Positions 8,394 to 17,652 are shown, counted from the stretch's first letter. The stretch is 64,000 nucleotides of DNA from an uncultured Cryomorphaceae bacterium (GCA_913031435.1 CAJWFD010000001.1:46215-110214), one strand, 5' to 3'. The notes: generated by a model from the sequence alone, not told the origin. Program-made: numbers and translations.

Positions 8394-9173
8394 ATGAAAA
8401 TAGACTACGTAAAATCACAAATATCAAATGTTCGCCAGGAATTGATCGATCATCAAGCATTTACATGGGTTGACGACTTAAATAAGGCGAGAATCTTTAT
8501 GGAATCTCATGTTTGGGCTGTTTGGGACTTTATGGTCTTATTAAAGGGCTTACAACGCCAACTTACCTGCGTGGACACCTATTGGGTGCCCACTGGAAAT
8601 CCTGAAGTACGCAGATTGATCAATGAAATTGTATTTGGAGAGGAAAGCGATATTGATCAAAACGGCAACGCAGTAAGTCATTTTGAGCTATACGTTCAAG
8701 CAATGGTCGAAGCTGGAGCGAATACGCAGCCTATTTTGACCTTTATAGAAGAATTGAAGCTAGGGGTCGATCCAAAAATTGCATTGGAACGAAGTGCGGC
8801 ACCAGAGGGTTCTAAGAAATTTGTTCTTGCAACGCTCGATGTTGTTGAGCGCGGACATGCCCACGAAATAGCAGCGGTATTTACTTTTGGGCGAGAAGAC
8901 TTGATCCCCGACATGTTTATTGAGATTGTTAAAAATCTTAAAGAAGCATTCCCCACCGAGCTTAGTCTCTTTACTTATTACTTGGAAAGACACATTGAGA
9001 TTGATGGTGATCTACATGGTCAATTGGCTGAGAGAATGGTGCTTGAGCTGTGCGCGGATAATAAAAATCATTGGGAGCAGGCCTTAGCGTTATCCTCAGC
9101 TGCTCTTCGTGCGCGCATTCAGCTCTGGACCTCTGTTATACAGGAACATCAAGACGTCTGTTTAGCGCTATAA
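8394..9173 (+). CDS. DUF3050 family protein (heme oxygenase-like fold)
   Basis: A 259-residue soluble protein recognised by the family block SHVWAVWDFMVLLK near residues 42-55 and the following W-x-P-TGNPEVRRLINEIV and ESDIDQNG-x-SHFELY segments. DUF3050 proteins are all-helical and related by fold to heme oxygenase/TenA-like domains; the reaction is unknown. The ATG at 8394 is preferred over an in-frame GTG at 8379: it follows AAAGGA at a fair spacing and gives the usual family N-terminus. The 3' end overlaps the convergent GH3 gene by 38 bases. Confidence 0.85.
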   Translation: MKIDYVKSQISNVRQELIDHQAFTWVDDLNKARIFMESHVWAVWDFMVLLKGLQRQLTCVDTYWVPTGNPEVRRLINEIVFGEESDIDQNGNAVSHFELYVQAMVEAGANTQPILTFIEELKLGVDPKIALERSAAPEGSKKFVLATLDVVERGHAHEIAAVFTFGREDLIPDMFIEIVKNLKEAFPTELSLFTYYLERHIEIDGDLHGQLAERMVLELCADNKNHWEQALALSSAALRARIQLWTSVIQEHQDVCLAL

Positions 9174-10668
9174 ATTGCTCCATAAATAAACGGTTGTTGC
9201 TGAGACGTGGAATCTTGTTTTGACCCCCAAGTTTACCTTTTAACTTGAGCCAGTCATGAAACAAAAAATCTCTTGCGATGACCAATTCTAATGGTCCTAG
9301 GACCAATCCGGATTTACGCTTGGCGCCATAATCTGAATTTAGACTTTGAATGCTCTGGTCTAACGAATGGGTAAAGGCTTTAAGGTCTTTAGGTGTTTTT
9401 TCAAACTCTATGATCCACTGGTGAGCGCCGCAGGATGCGTCTTCCATAAAAATGGGTCCAGCATGAAAGTCACGGACGCTGCATTGGTGTATTTCGCATG
9501 CGTTTTGTAAAGCTTCCTCTGCGTTAGAAACAATCAATTCTTCTCCAAATGCGTTGATGTAATGGGCTGTTCGTCCGCTCAGCTTAATACGGTGCGGTTG
9601 GGTAGAGAGGAATTTAACGGTATCACCTAAGATGTATCTCCACAGCCCGCCATTAGTCGTGATAACGATAGCATACTCCATGCCTATGATAACTTTTTCA
9701 AGGGATATCGTATTACTTTCTGTGCCGTGGAAATCCGACATTGGAATGAATTCATAGTAGATGCCAGAGTCTAGTAAAAGAAGCATCCCTTCGTGATTAG
9801 GGTCATCTTGAATGGCGAAAAATCCTTCTGAAGCATTGTAATTTTCCATGAAGGTTACTTGATTCCCTGGCATCAACTGGCGAAACTGATTTTCGTAAGG
9901 GACGAAGTTTACTCCACCGTGTGCAAAGAGTTCAAGGTTGGGCCAAACCTCCAAAAGATTATTTTTTCCAGTACGTTCTAAAACCTTATTGAATAATACC
10001 AGAAACCAGCTACTTACACCCCAAAAGGAGGTGATGTTTTGATCAATGACTTCGTCTAAAATGGCTTCTATTTTTTCCTCCCATTCTGTCATCAAAGCCG
10101 TGTTAGGGCTAGGTGCGCTCATAAACTCTGCCCAAGTAGGAATGTTTTGAATCAGTATGGCGCTTAAATCTCCCGACTTACTCAATCCATGCTGTTCAAG
10201 GACTGTTGATCCACCTAAGCGGAGTCCAAGTCCTTCAAATAACTTAGAGTCTGGCCGGTGGTTAAGGTAGATGGCCAATTCATAACGTCCGCCGGCGAAA
10301 TGACAACTGTTGATGCTGTCTTGAGAAACCGGAATATACTTGGATTTCCCTGAGGTAGTTCCAGAGCTTTTTGCGTACCATTTTATTTGCCCTGGCCAAA
10401 GAACATTTGATTCACCAGACCGCATACGTTCAATAGATTCTTTAAGATCACCATAAGTAGCAAGTGGAATACGTTTTGAAAACGTTTTGAAGTTGTGAAT
10501 GGTGTCAAAACCATATGCTTTTCCAAATTCCGTGTTCTTGGCTTTTTGTAACAATCCGGACATCACAGCACGTTGCGCCACAAAAGGCTCCTTAGAAGAA
10601 TGTAACAGTTCTTCCATGTACTTCTTAAGATTGAAGCGAATAACTTTATTAACGAGCGAATAAAACAC
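9136..10668 (-). CDS. GH3-family acyl-adenylating enzyme
   Basis: Member of the GH3 family of the adenylate-forming (ANL) superfamily, known in plants for joining jasmonate or auxin to amino acids. Seen: the ATP/phosphate loop SSGTTSGKSKYIP (about residues 104-116), the YNASEGFFA block equivalent to the second ATP motif, YEFIP, and the GDTVKF motif. Length 510 residues is typical of bacterial members. Bacteroidota carry this gene widely but its substrate is unknown; amide formation between an acid and an amine is an inference. It diverges from the DUF2797 gene by 63 bases and its 3' end overlaps DUF3050. Confidence 0.85.
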   Translation of the reverse strand: MFYSLVNKVIRFNLKKYMEELLHSSKEPFVAQRAVMSGLLQKAKNTEFGKAYGFDTIHNFKTFSKRIPLATYGDLKESIERMRSGESNVLWPGQIKWYAKSSGTTSGKSKYIPVSQDSINSCHFAGGRYELAIYLNHRPDSKLFEGLGLRLGGSTVLEQHGLSKSGDLSAILIQNIPTWAEFMSAPSPNTALMTEWEEKIEAILDEVIDQNITSFWGVSSWFLVLFNKVLERTGKNNLLEVWPNLELFAHGGVNFVPYENQFRQLMPGNQVTFMENYNASEGFFAIQDDPNHEGMLLLLDSGIYYEFIPMSDFHGTESNTISLEKVIIGMEYAIVITTNGGLWRYILGDTVKFLSTQPHRIKLSGRTAHYINAFGEELIVSNAEEALQNACEIHQCSVRDFHAGPIFMEDASCGAHQWIIEFEKTPKDLKAFTHSLDQSIQSLNSDYGAKRKSGLVLGPLELVIARDFLFHDWLKLKGKLGGQNKIPRLSNNRLFMEQFIALNRRLDVPV

Positions 10669-10731
10669 GGTTTTGGCTTAGGCTTGTGGATTGATTTATA
10701 ACTTCACACTTGTCATTAAAAATACTCTAAA

Positions 10732-11529
10732 ATGCGATTTACTGGTCCCTTACGGAAAATGTCTACTCAATACGGTGAAACAATAAGGTACGCCCTTAAA
10801 TTGGGAGAAGATATGCTCTTTGTGAATCAATTGATTGGAAAAACCATACGTATCCAATTCGTGGGCAATCATACCTGCTTTTGTGGTTCAGTAGTGCCTG
10901 AAGTATACAGACAAAACTTTTGTAAGGAGTGCTTCTTTTCAAAGCCTGAGGCATCTCCTTCCATCATGAGGCCGGAATTAAGTCAAGCTCATTTGGGTAT
11001 AGCAGACCGGGATCTTGAATTCGAGAAAAGAATGCAGCTTCAGCCCCATTTGGTCTATTTAGCGAAAACAGATCGAATCAAGGTGGGGGTAACACGCAAT
11101 ACTCAGATGCCCTATCGATGGATGGACCAGGGTGCAAGGCAAGCCATAATTCTCTTAGAAACGCCCAACAGATATTTAGCAGGAGAAGCAGAGGTAGCTT
11201 TGAAGGATCATTTCACGGATAAAACTTCTTGGCAGGCCATGCTCAAGGATTTAGGTACAGATGCACAGTTGGGTGAATCTAAAGAAATAGCCCTTGCCGC
11301 TTTACCACCGCACCTCAAGAAGTATTCAGAAGTGTCAAATAAAATCTGGGATTTCCATTACCCTATCGTTCATCAACCTGAAAAAATAAAAAGTATCAGC
11401 TTTAAGCAAAAAGGGGATCAGTGGGAAGGTGAGCTATTTGGTATTCGCGGACAATACCTGATCACGAGCGTTGGTGTATTCAATGTTCGTTCTCATGAGG
11501 GTTTCATGGTAGAAGTAGAAGTGAGGTGA
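10732..11529 (+). CDS. DUF2797 protein with zinc-type cysteines and a GIY-YIG-like segment
   Basis: A 265-residue protein of the DUF2797 family. Near residues 58-83 four cysteines in the pattern CxCG...CKEC suggest a zinc ribbon. Residues about 116-155 read LVYLAKTDRIKVGVTR, then YRWMDQGA and AGEAEVAL, the same order of (V/I)Y, K(V/I)G, R and E residues as the T5orf172/GIY-YIG nuclease-like domains; this likeness is my inference. The start at 10732 is the only good one. It is divergent from GH3 and ends one base from the convergent transporter gene. Confidence 0.8.
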   Translation: MRFTGPLRKMSTQYGETIRYALKLGEDMLFVNQLIGKTIRIQFVGNHTCFCGSVVPEVYRQNFCKECFFSKPEASPSIMRPELSQAHLGIADRDLEFEKRMQLQPHLVYLAKTDRIKVGVTRNTQMPYRWMDQGARQAIILLETPNRYLAGEAEVALKDHFTDKTSWQAMLKDLGTDAQLGESKEIALAALPPHLKKYSEVSNKIWDFHYPIVHQPEKIKSISFKQKGDQWEGELFGIRGQYLITSVGVFNVRSHEGFMVEVEVR

Positions 11530-11530
11530 C

Positions 11531-12208
11531 CTACAATTGTATTTCTTCGCCCTTTTTGATTCCGAAATAAGACCGCGCCCAGGCCATGAATCCATAAATT
11601 ATAAAGGTGTCTAGCGCTGCGAAAATAACTTTAAATAGCCACCCGTCTGAGATATAAGAACCCATTGTGGACCAGCTCTCTACGCCAAAAAACAAAATAA
11701 CTACTACCAGAGTAGTGTCTATAAATTGAGAAATCACGGTAGAAAAGTTATTTCGCACCCATAACATTTCTCCTTTCGTTACGCGCTTCCAGAAGTGAAA
11801 CAACCGCACATCGATGAGTTGTGCCACGATATATGCCATCATAGAAGCTGCGATAACACGCCACGCATTTTGAAAGACTTGGTTGAACGTTTCGTCATCT
11901 ATAGGAGAACCTTCGATCGCGGGAAATTGAGCGCCAAGCCAAAGAATGAACAATACGAATATGCTCGCAAACAGACCGGACAGTACCACGTGCGTTGTTC
12001 TCTTCTGGCCGTATAGCTCACTCAATATATCCGTGATTAAAAAAGTAAGAGGGTAGGGCAGTACACCTGCACTAATGACAAAGGTTTTGAACCCTAAGTC
12101 TATGGAAATAAATTTATTAGCGATTAAATTACAGGTAATCAGCGCCGCTATGAATAATGCACCTAGAATATAGTACAGTCTTTCTGCTACAAACGCTTTC
12201 TTAGTCAT
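11531..12208 (-). CDS. queuosine precursor transporter (YhhQ/VUT family)
   Basis: A 225-residue integral membrane protein with about six transmembrane helices. The family signature is clear: NLIANKFI early, then VLPYPLTFLITDILSELYG with the conserved DxxxExYG, and a WVRNN-x-ST segment before the later helices. Members import queuosine precursors (preQ0/preQ1) for tRNA modification. The start at 12208 overlaps the end of sppA by eight bases, so it is probably co-transcribed with it. A queG gene for the last step of queuosine synthesis lies at 36.2 kb. Confidence 0.88.
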   Translation of the reverse strand: MTKKAFVAERLYYILGALFIAALITCNLIANKFISIDLGFKTFVISAGVLPYPLTFLITDILSELYGQKRTTHVVLSGLFASIFVLFILWLGAQFPAIEGSPIDDETFNQVFQNAWRVIAASMMAYIVAQLIDVRLFHFWKRVTKGEMLWVRNNFSTVISQFIDTTLVVVILFFGVESWSTMGSYISDGWLFKVIFAALDTFIIYGFMAWARSYFGIKKGEEIQL

Positions 12209-13949
12209 TGAATTGGCGGAAAATAGGATTCATTCTCGCTTGCATTCCAGGATTTTCAATCAGTGATTTCAACTCTAACATCGCGGGATGCTGGTCTACC
12301 ATCTGCAGTACATTGTTTGAGGTTGAATGACTAGAGGAAGATATAGAAGTGAATGCTTTTAAATAACGCTCAATCCCTTGATCAAGATTGGGCAACTCAT
12401 AAATCCGGTAGTCTGAAACCTCTCCTAATTCAGCTGCAAAGGCTATGGCATCCTTAAGATTGCCCTCATAATCTGCCAGTCCATTTGCTACAGCGTCGTT
12501 ACCTGACCACATGCGACCTCCACCTATAGATTTAACATATTCCATCGTCGTGTCTCGGCCAGCTGCCACCTTCCCCGTGAAGTCATCGTAACCGAAATCA
12601 ATCATTCGTTGAAGCAACGCATATTGTTGCACCGTAGGATGGCGATAGAGGTTGGGAAAGTTAGCAAAAGGATGCGTTTGTACTTCTTCTATGGTCAAGC
12701 CAAGTTTTTGGTTGATTAATTCCTCTGCAGTAAATAAACTCATGAAGATCCCAATACTTCCTGTGATGGTAGTAGAATTCGTGAATATGGCATCTGCATT
12801 ACAGCTGATATAGTATCCGCCAGATGCAGCATAATTCCCTTGACTAACTACAATAGGCTTCTGAACTCCTTCTATAGTATGGTGAATTATATCAGAGGTC
12901 AAAGCGCTACCACCAGGGCTGTTTACCCGGAGAACGATGGCCTTGACTCTTTTGTTGTTGTTCGCCTTTTCAAGGGCTTTAATGATGTTTTTAGTACCAA
13001 TGCTTGACTCATCTCCAGTGCCATTTCCAATGGTTCCATTCGCATAGATCACGGCAACACGATCTTTCGCAGTTTCTTTTTGCAAGGATTGTTTGTAGCT
13101 GCTCCAATTCAGTATTTCATATCGCTCCTCAAAGCTTTTGATCACATCTTCTCTGTAGCCCAACGCATCTACTAATCCTGATGCTTCAATCTGTGCTGCA
13201 TTCATGCCCACCCATTGATTTGCACAGGAATCTATCGCAGTCTGGTTCAGTCCTTTCTGAGATAATCCGTTGGAAATAAAATTCCAAAACTGAGAAGTTA
13301 AATGGGTCAACTGAAGTCTGTTTTCCTCACTCATTTCGTTTGAAATAAAGGGCTCAACAGCGGCCTTAAAGTTATTACCGGTTCCTCTGACCACAAGTGG
13401 CTCGATACCTATTTTTTCAAAAAACGCCTTGTAATACGTACTGCTAATACCTATTCCTCGAAGGTCATATATGCCGCCGGGATGAAGTATAGTCGAATCC
13501 GAATAGCTTGCGAGATAGGCCCCCTTTTGGGTATAGTATTCTCCATAGCTGTAGACAGGCTTACCGCTTATGCTTTTAAATTCTTTTAAATAGTCTCCAA
13601 ACTCCTCTAGCGCACCGTAACCCGCGGAAAAAACCCCTTGATCTAGAAGTATTCCCTGTATGTTGTCATCCGTGGCCGCCTGATTTAGTCCAGCCATGAG
13701 TTCGTTCAGCCCTAGAGTCAAATCACCATCTAAGCCGAGACTTGATAAGTTCAGCTCCGCCAATGGGTTTTCAATAGCCCGGTCCTCAAGGCTTCCGGAT
13801 AAGTTGATTTTTAAAAGACTGTTCTCTTGTACCTTTGGTGCATCAGATTCTGTAGTTAGCCCGATTGCGACAAGGAGTACAACGGACAAGACAAATAAGG
13901 AAACCAAGGCTGTCAATACAGCTAATACGGTAGTAAAGAATGATTTCAT
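12201..13949 (-). CDS. sppA: signal peptide peptidase SppA, 67K type
   Basis: Membrane-anchored serine protease that degrades cleaved signal peptides. One N-terminal membrane helix (about residues 5-33) is followed by two tandem S49 protease domains; the catalytic dyad is likely Lys195 (in NNFKAAVEP) in the first domain and Ser376 (in AASGGYY) in the second, as in long SppA proteins. The length with start 13949 is 582 residues. A longer frame to 14015 exists, but the start at 13949 gives a normal signal anchor and shares the palindrome CATG with the divergent folK start. A promoter match inside folK (13976-14007) supports this start. Confidence 0.93.
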   Translation of the reverse strand: MKSFFTTVLAVLTALVSLFVLSVVLLVAIGLTTESDAPKVQENSLLKINLSGSLEDRAIENPLAELNLSSLGLDGDLTLGLNELMAGLNQAATDDNIQGILLDQGVFSAGYGALEEFGDYLKEFKSISGKPVYSYGEYYTQKGAYLASYSDSTILHPGGIYDLRGIGISSTYYKAFFEKIGIEPLVVRGTGNNFKAAVEPFISNEMSEENRLQLTHLTSQFWNFISNGLSQKGLNQTAIDSCANQWVGMNAAQIEASGLVDALGYREDVIKSFEERYEILNWSSYKQSLQKETAKDRVAVIYANGTIGNGTGDESSIGTKNIIKALEKANNNKRVKAIVLRVNSPGGSALTSDIIHHTIEGVQKPIVVSQGNYAASGGYYISCNADAIFTNSTTITGSIGIFMSLFTAEELINQKLGLTIEEVQTHPFANFPNLYRHPTVQQYALLQRMIDFGYDDFTGKVAAGRDTTMEYVKSIGGGRMWSGNDAVANGLADYEGNLKDAIAFAAELGEVSDYRIYELPNLDQGIERYLKAFTSISSSSHSTSNNVLQMVDQHPAMLELKSLIENPGMQARMNPIFRQFND

Positions 13950-14442
13950 GAGCACAGGAATTCTATTGTTGGGCACAAATTTAGGCGATAAATACCGTAA
14001 TATACAATCTGCCATAGACCACTTGCGTGACTTTTGTAATGTGCTAAGCGAGAGTCACTGTTATGAAAGTCCTGCGTGGGGCTATGATAGTGAATCCACC
14101 TACATAAATCAGGCGGTAGAAGTTCAGTTCGAACATTCTCCTGAAGAATTCATGACGGTCCTACTTGAGACGGAAGAGCATCTGGGTCGAATACGACTTG
14201 CAGAAGGTTACTCGGATCGTATTATTGATATTGATATTTTAGCGATTGAACGATTTCAGTGCGATACGATCCATCTAAAAGTGCCCCATCCCAGATTGAA
14301 TGAACGACTTTTCGCTCTACTACCTATGCAAGAATTATGGCCTTATTGGATAGATGGAAGGCTTAATAAGTCTATCTCAGTGTTGATTAGCGAATGTAAC
14401 AAGAAGGATATGCCTATCCAGATAGGAAAGCACCAAAGGTAG
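13948..14442 (+). CDS. folK: 2-amino-4-hydroxy-6-hydroxymethyldihydropteridine pyrophosphokinase
   Basis: Catalyses pyrophosphate transfer from ATP to 6-hydroxymethyl-dihydropterin in folate synthesis. Family blocks are complete: LLLGTNLGDKYRN at the start, ESPAWGY, the catalytic loop GRIRLAEGYSDRIIDIDIL with the Mg-binding Asp pair (DID), and PHPRLNERLFALLPM. The product is 164 residues. The ATG at 13948 overlaps the divergent sppA start by two bases, leaving no intergenic DNA, so its own promoter must lie inside sppA; I do not see a clear match there. Confidence 0.93.
   Translation: MSTGILLLGTNLGDKYRNIQSAIDHLRDFCNVLSESHCYESPAWGYDSESTYINQAVEVQFEHSPEEFMTVLLETEEHLGRIRLAEGYSDRIIDIDILAIERFQCDTIHLKVPHPRLNERLFALLPMQELWPYWIDGRLNKSISVLISECNKKDMPIQIGKHQR
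13976..14007 (-). promoter_or_regulatory. probable sppA promoter inside folK
   Basis: On the minus strand TTG (14007-14005), a 21-base spacer and TAAATTTG (13983-13976) match the Bacteroidota -33/-7 elements. The -7 box coincides with folK codons for Thr-Asn-Leu of the conserved GTNLGD motif, so part of the match could be coding constraint. A start point near 13970 would leave a 5' leader of about 20 bases. Confidence 0.5.
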
Positions 14443-14451
14443 GATACTAGT

Positions 14452-14979
14452 TTACTCGTTTGAAAGCTGCTTGTGTAATTCATAAAGTGCCATTCCTGTG
14501 CTCACACTGACGTTTAAACTGTGTTTGGTGCCGAATTGTTTGATCTCAATTACATCATCACTAAAATCAACGACCTCCTGAGCAACGCCTTTGACTTCAT
14601 GTCCTAGGACAAGCACAGTAGAACCAGTAGCGAGGTAATCTCTTAAATCAACACTTCTTTCCGCTTGTTCTAAAGAGGCAATCCGATGTCCCTCCTTTCG
14701 TAACTCGTCAAGGCAACTCATGGTACTTTCATGGTGTGACCATTCCACACTCTCTGTTGCGCCTAGGGCTGTTTTTTCAATTTCAGCGTGCCCCGGCTTT
14801 GGGGTTAATCCACACAGATAAATATGTGCTACTCTAAAGCAATCGGCAGTTCGAAAAATGCTTCCTACATTATGCATGCTTCGTATATTGTCCAAAACCA
14901 ATATTAAGGGTGTCTTTTCTGAGTTTGTATACTCCTCAGTAGATAATCTGCCTAATTCACTATTACGTAGTTTTCTCAT
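14452..14979 (-). CDS. SPOUT RNA methyltransferase, TrmH/SpoU type
   Basis: A 175-residue SAM-dependent 2'-O-methyltransferase with the three SpoU motifs: LDNIRSMHNVGSIFRTAD (motif 1), LVLGHEVKGV (motif 2) and KQFGTKHSLNVSVSTGMAL (motif 3), forming the trefoil knot. It lacks the N-terminal extension of 23S rRNA methyltransferases RlmB and is nearest to short TrmH-like proteins. The target (tRNA or rRNA) is not determined. It diverges from mutS with 69 bases between, and converges on folK with a 9-base gap. Confidence 0.85.
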   Translation of the reverse strand: MRKLRNSELGRLSTEEYTNSEKTPLILVLDNIRSMHNVGSIFRTADCFRVAHIYLCGLTPKPGHAEIEKTALGATESVEWSHHESTMSCLDELRKEGHRIASLEQAERSVDLRDYLATGSTVLVLGHEVKGVAQEVVDFSDDVIEIKQFGTKHSLNVSVSTGMALYELHKQLSNE

Positions 14980-15001
14980 CGGACGGAACCTCTTACATTT
15001 G
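14972..15001 (+). promoter_or_regulatory. probable mutS promoter
   Basis: TACATTTG (14994-15001) is a full match to the -7 consensus TAnnTTTG; 19 bases upstream is TTT (14972-14974), one base off the -33 TTG. The predicted leader before the mutS ATG is about 40 bases. Confidence 0.5.
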
Positions 15002-15048
15002 ATAATTATTCTTCACCTGAAGTGAAGCTGCCACAAAGAACGATATAA

Positions 15049-17643
15049 ATGGCCAAACAGACCACGAAGAAGCAGACGCCCATGATGCGTCAATTCGATG
15101 AAATAAAGGCGAAGCATCCTGAAGCATTATTGCTCTTTCGTGTAGGCGATTTTTACGAAACCTTTGGTTCGGATGCTGAAAAAGCAGCCAAAACATTGGA
15201 TATTATATTGACAAAGCGCTCTAACGGATCGGCTTCTGCGATTGCTCTTGCCGGCTTTCCGTACCATGCGTTGCAGACCTATTTACCAAAGCTGGTCAAA
15301 GGGGGCCATAGGGTCGCTATTGTAGAACAGCTAGAGGATCCCAAGACGGCAAAAGGCTTGGTGAAGAGAGGTGTGACGGATATGATTACTCCAGGAATCA
15401 ATCTTAATTCAGCATTACTAAGCGGTAAAGAGCATAATTATCTTGCCGCATTATATCCAGCAAAAAAAGGAAATTGGGGTCTTGCAATAGCAGAAATAAG
15501 CACAGGAGCTTTTTTCTATGCCCAGCATTCTGATGAGAAAATACTGAATGCCCTTCATACCTACTGCCCTAAGGAAATCATACACCCAAGAGATATAGAT
15601 GGTGTACTAAAAAAGAAGTTAGAGGAAGATTTTTATCTCTTTGGCGTTGATACTTGGGCATGGGAAGCGCAGTATACATTGGAGCAGTTGGAAGCTCAAT
15701 TTAAAACAAAGGGACTCAGTGGTTACGGTTTAGAAAAGGGCGCTCCTGGAGCAATTGCGGCAGGAGTTATTCTGCATCATTTAAATAGAAGCGAATTTTC
15801 TACGCTTGGTCACCTATCCACATTGTCAAGAATTGCTCTAGACGACTACATGTGGCTAGATGGTTTTACCATTCAAAACCTTGAACTTTTTCAGCCAAAT
15901 CAGCGAGGTGGAACATCAACTCTGGACGTTATTGACCGCACTGTGTCTCCTATGGGAGCAAGAATGTTACGCACCTGGCTCTCTCTGCCATTGCTGGAGT
16001 TAAAGAATATTTCCGACCGACAACAAACGGTTGAAGAGCTTTTATCGAACGATCCGTTGCGCCACGCTTTGCGAGACACCTTAAAAGGCTTGTCGGATAT
16101 TGAGCGTCTTTGCAGCCGTATTGCAACAGAGAGAATTAGCCCTAAGGAACTGGCCAGACTTAGATCAGCGCTTGACGCTGTTGAGCTACTGGTACGCGAA
16201 GTAAGTGGCCATTCCTTAAGCCTACCGGAAGCATTACCTACATTATTACCAGAATTAAAGCAGCGACTTCAAGAGGCATTAGTGGAAGACCCAACTGCAG
16301 TATTAGGTAAGGGGCAGGCTATTAAGAGTGGATTTAATATGGAATTGGCACACCTCAGAGGGTTGTTAAATGATGCAACATCTACGTTGGAAGATATTCG
16401 TGCCCGGGAAGCAGAGGCAACGGGAATACCCTCCTTAAAACTCGCTTTTAACAATGTATTTGGCTACTATCTCGAAGTACGAAATTCTCATAAAGATAAA
16501 GTCCCCGAGAACTGGCACCGCAAGCAAACGTTGATCAATGCGGAACGCTACATCACCGAGGAGTTAAAGAAATTTGAGGTTGAAGTGCTTGGTGCGGAAG
16601 ATAAAATCAGGTCAATTGAATCTAAGTTATACCAGGAGTTGGTCGAATACAGTAATAATTACTTATCACCTCTGCTTGAGATGGCTCGTTGGACCGCTAC
16701 GTTGGATGTGTTAAGCGCTTTTTCTCAGGCAGCCTTAAGTTATAATTATGTCCGTCCATCCTTTGTAGAAGGACAAAATATAGCTATTAAACAAGGTCGT
16801 CATCCTGTGATTGAACAGGTGCTTCCGGAACACCAGCCTTACATTGCTAATGGCATTGATATGAAGAGTAAGGATGCTTCCATCGCCATGATTACAGGTC
16901 CTAACATGAGCGGTAAAAGTGCCTTGCTACGCCAGGTAGCGTTAATTCAAATCTTAGCTCAGGTGGGGGCTTTTGTTCCTGCTAGCGCGGCCATACTCCC
17001 TATTATAGACAGGTTGTTTGTTAGGGTAGGAGCCTCGGATAACCTGAGTAAGGGAGAGTCTACTTTTATGGTAGAAATGAATGAGACCGCTACCATTTTA
17101 AATAATATTAGTGAGCGATCATTGGTTATTTTAGACGAGATAGGAAGAGGGACTTCCACGTTTGATGGCGTCAGTATTGCATGGGGAATTGCAGAGTTCT
17201 TGCATCAGCACCCAGCGGAGCCTCTCGTACTATTTGCTACTCATTATCATGAGCTAAATGAAATGACCCATACTTTTAAAAAGGTGTCAAATTATCATGT
17301 TGCCGCAGAAGAGCACAATGGAGAGATCATCTTTACTCGTCAGCTCAAGCCTGGAGGAACTGCGCATTCTTTCGGGCTGCACGTTGCAAAACTAGCAGGT
17401 ATACCTTCTTATGTATTGCATAGGGCAGAAAGAGTGCTAGATAGACTGGAAAAACAAACTAAAAGCGAGGCAAAAGCAAACCCTGAAAACAACAATTCGC
17501 CACAATTAAATTTTTTCTCACTTGATCGACCGGAACTTGAAGATCTCGCTAGTGAATTGGAAATGTTGAACTTAGATGAACTTAAGCCCATTGAGGCTTT
17601 GATGCTCCTAAGCACCTTTAAGGAAAAACTCGCAAAAAAATAA
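15049..17643 (+). CDS. mutS: DNA mismatch repair protein MutS
   Basis: Recognises base mismatches and small loops and starts mismatch repair. The N-terminal domain has the Phe-x-Glu mismatch-reading motif (Phe35, Glu37 in GDFYETF); the clamp/lever helices follow; the C-terminal ATPase has Walker A TGPNMSGKS (about 616-624), the STFMVEM block, Walker B DEIGRGTSTFDG and the ATHYHEL motif, and ends in a helix-turn-helix tail. Length 864 residues makes it MutS1, not the shorter MutS2. Its stop is directly followed by the promoter of the tRNA pair. Confidence 0.97.
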   Translation: MAKQTTKKQTPMMRQFDEIKAKHPEALLLFRVGDFYETFGSDAEKAAKTLDIILTKRSNGSASAIALAGFPYHALQTYLPKLVKGGHRVAIVEQLEDPKTAKGLVKRGVTDMITPGINLNSALLSGKEHNYLAALYPAKKGNWGLAIAEISTGAFFYAQHSDEKILNALHTYCPKEIIHPRDIDGVLKKKLEEDFYLFGVDTWAWEAQYTLEQLEAQFKTKGLSGYGLEKGAPGAIAAGVILHHLNRSEFSTLGHLSTLSRIALDDYMWLDGFTIQNLELFQPNQRGGTSTLDVIDRTVSPMGARMLRTWLSLPLLELKNISDRQQTVEELLSNDPLRHALRDTLKGLSDIERLCSRIATERISPKELARLRSALDAVELLVREVSGHSLSLPEALPTLLPELKQRLQEALVEDPTAVLGKGQAIKSGFNMELAHLRGLLNDATSTLEDIRAREAEATGIPSLKLAFNNVFGYYLEVRNSHKDKVPENWHRKQTLINAERYITEELKKFEVEVLGAEDKIRSIESKLYQELVEYSNNYLSPLLEMARWTATLDVLSAFSQAALSYNYVRPSFVEGQNIAIKQGRHPVIEQVLPEHQPYIANGIDMKSKDASIAMITGPNMSGKSALLRQVALIQILAQVGAFVPASAAILPIIDRLFVRVGASDNLSKGESTFMVEMNETATILNNISERSLVILDEIGRGTSTFDGVSIAWGIAEFLHQHPAEPLVLFATHYHELNEMTHTFKKVSNYHVAAEEHNGEIIFTRQLKPGGTAHSFGLHVAKLAGIPSYVLHRAERVLDRLEKQTKSEAKANPENNNSPQLNFFSLDRPELEDLASELEMLNLDELKPIEALMLLSTFKEKLAKK

Positions 17644-17652
17644 GTGAGAGTA

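Noticed and set aside
13950..14015. Longer sppA start inside folK
   Set aside because: It puts 22 residues before the signal anchor and overlaps folK; the 13949 start has a promoter and normal N-terminus.
14411..14440. Hairpin CCTATC/GATAGG at the end of folK
   Set aside because: The loop is only two bases and no T-run follows on either strand, so it is not a terminator.
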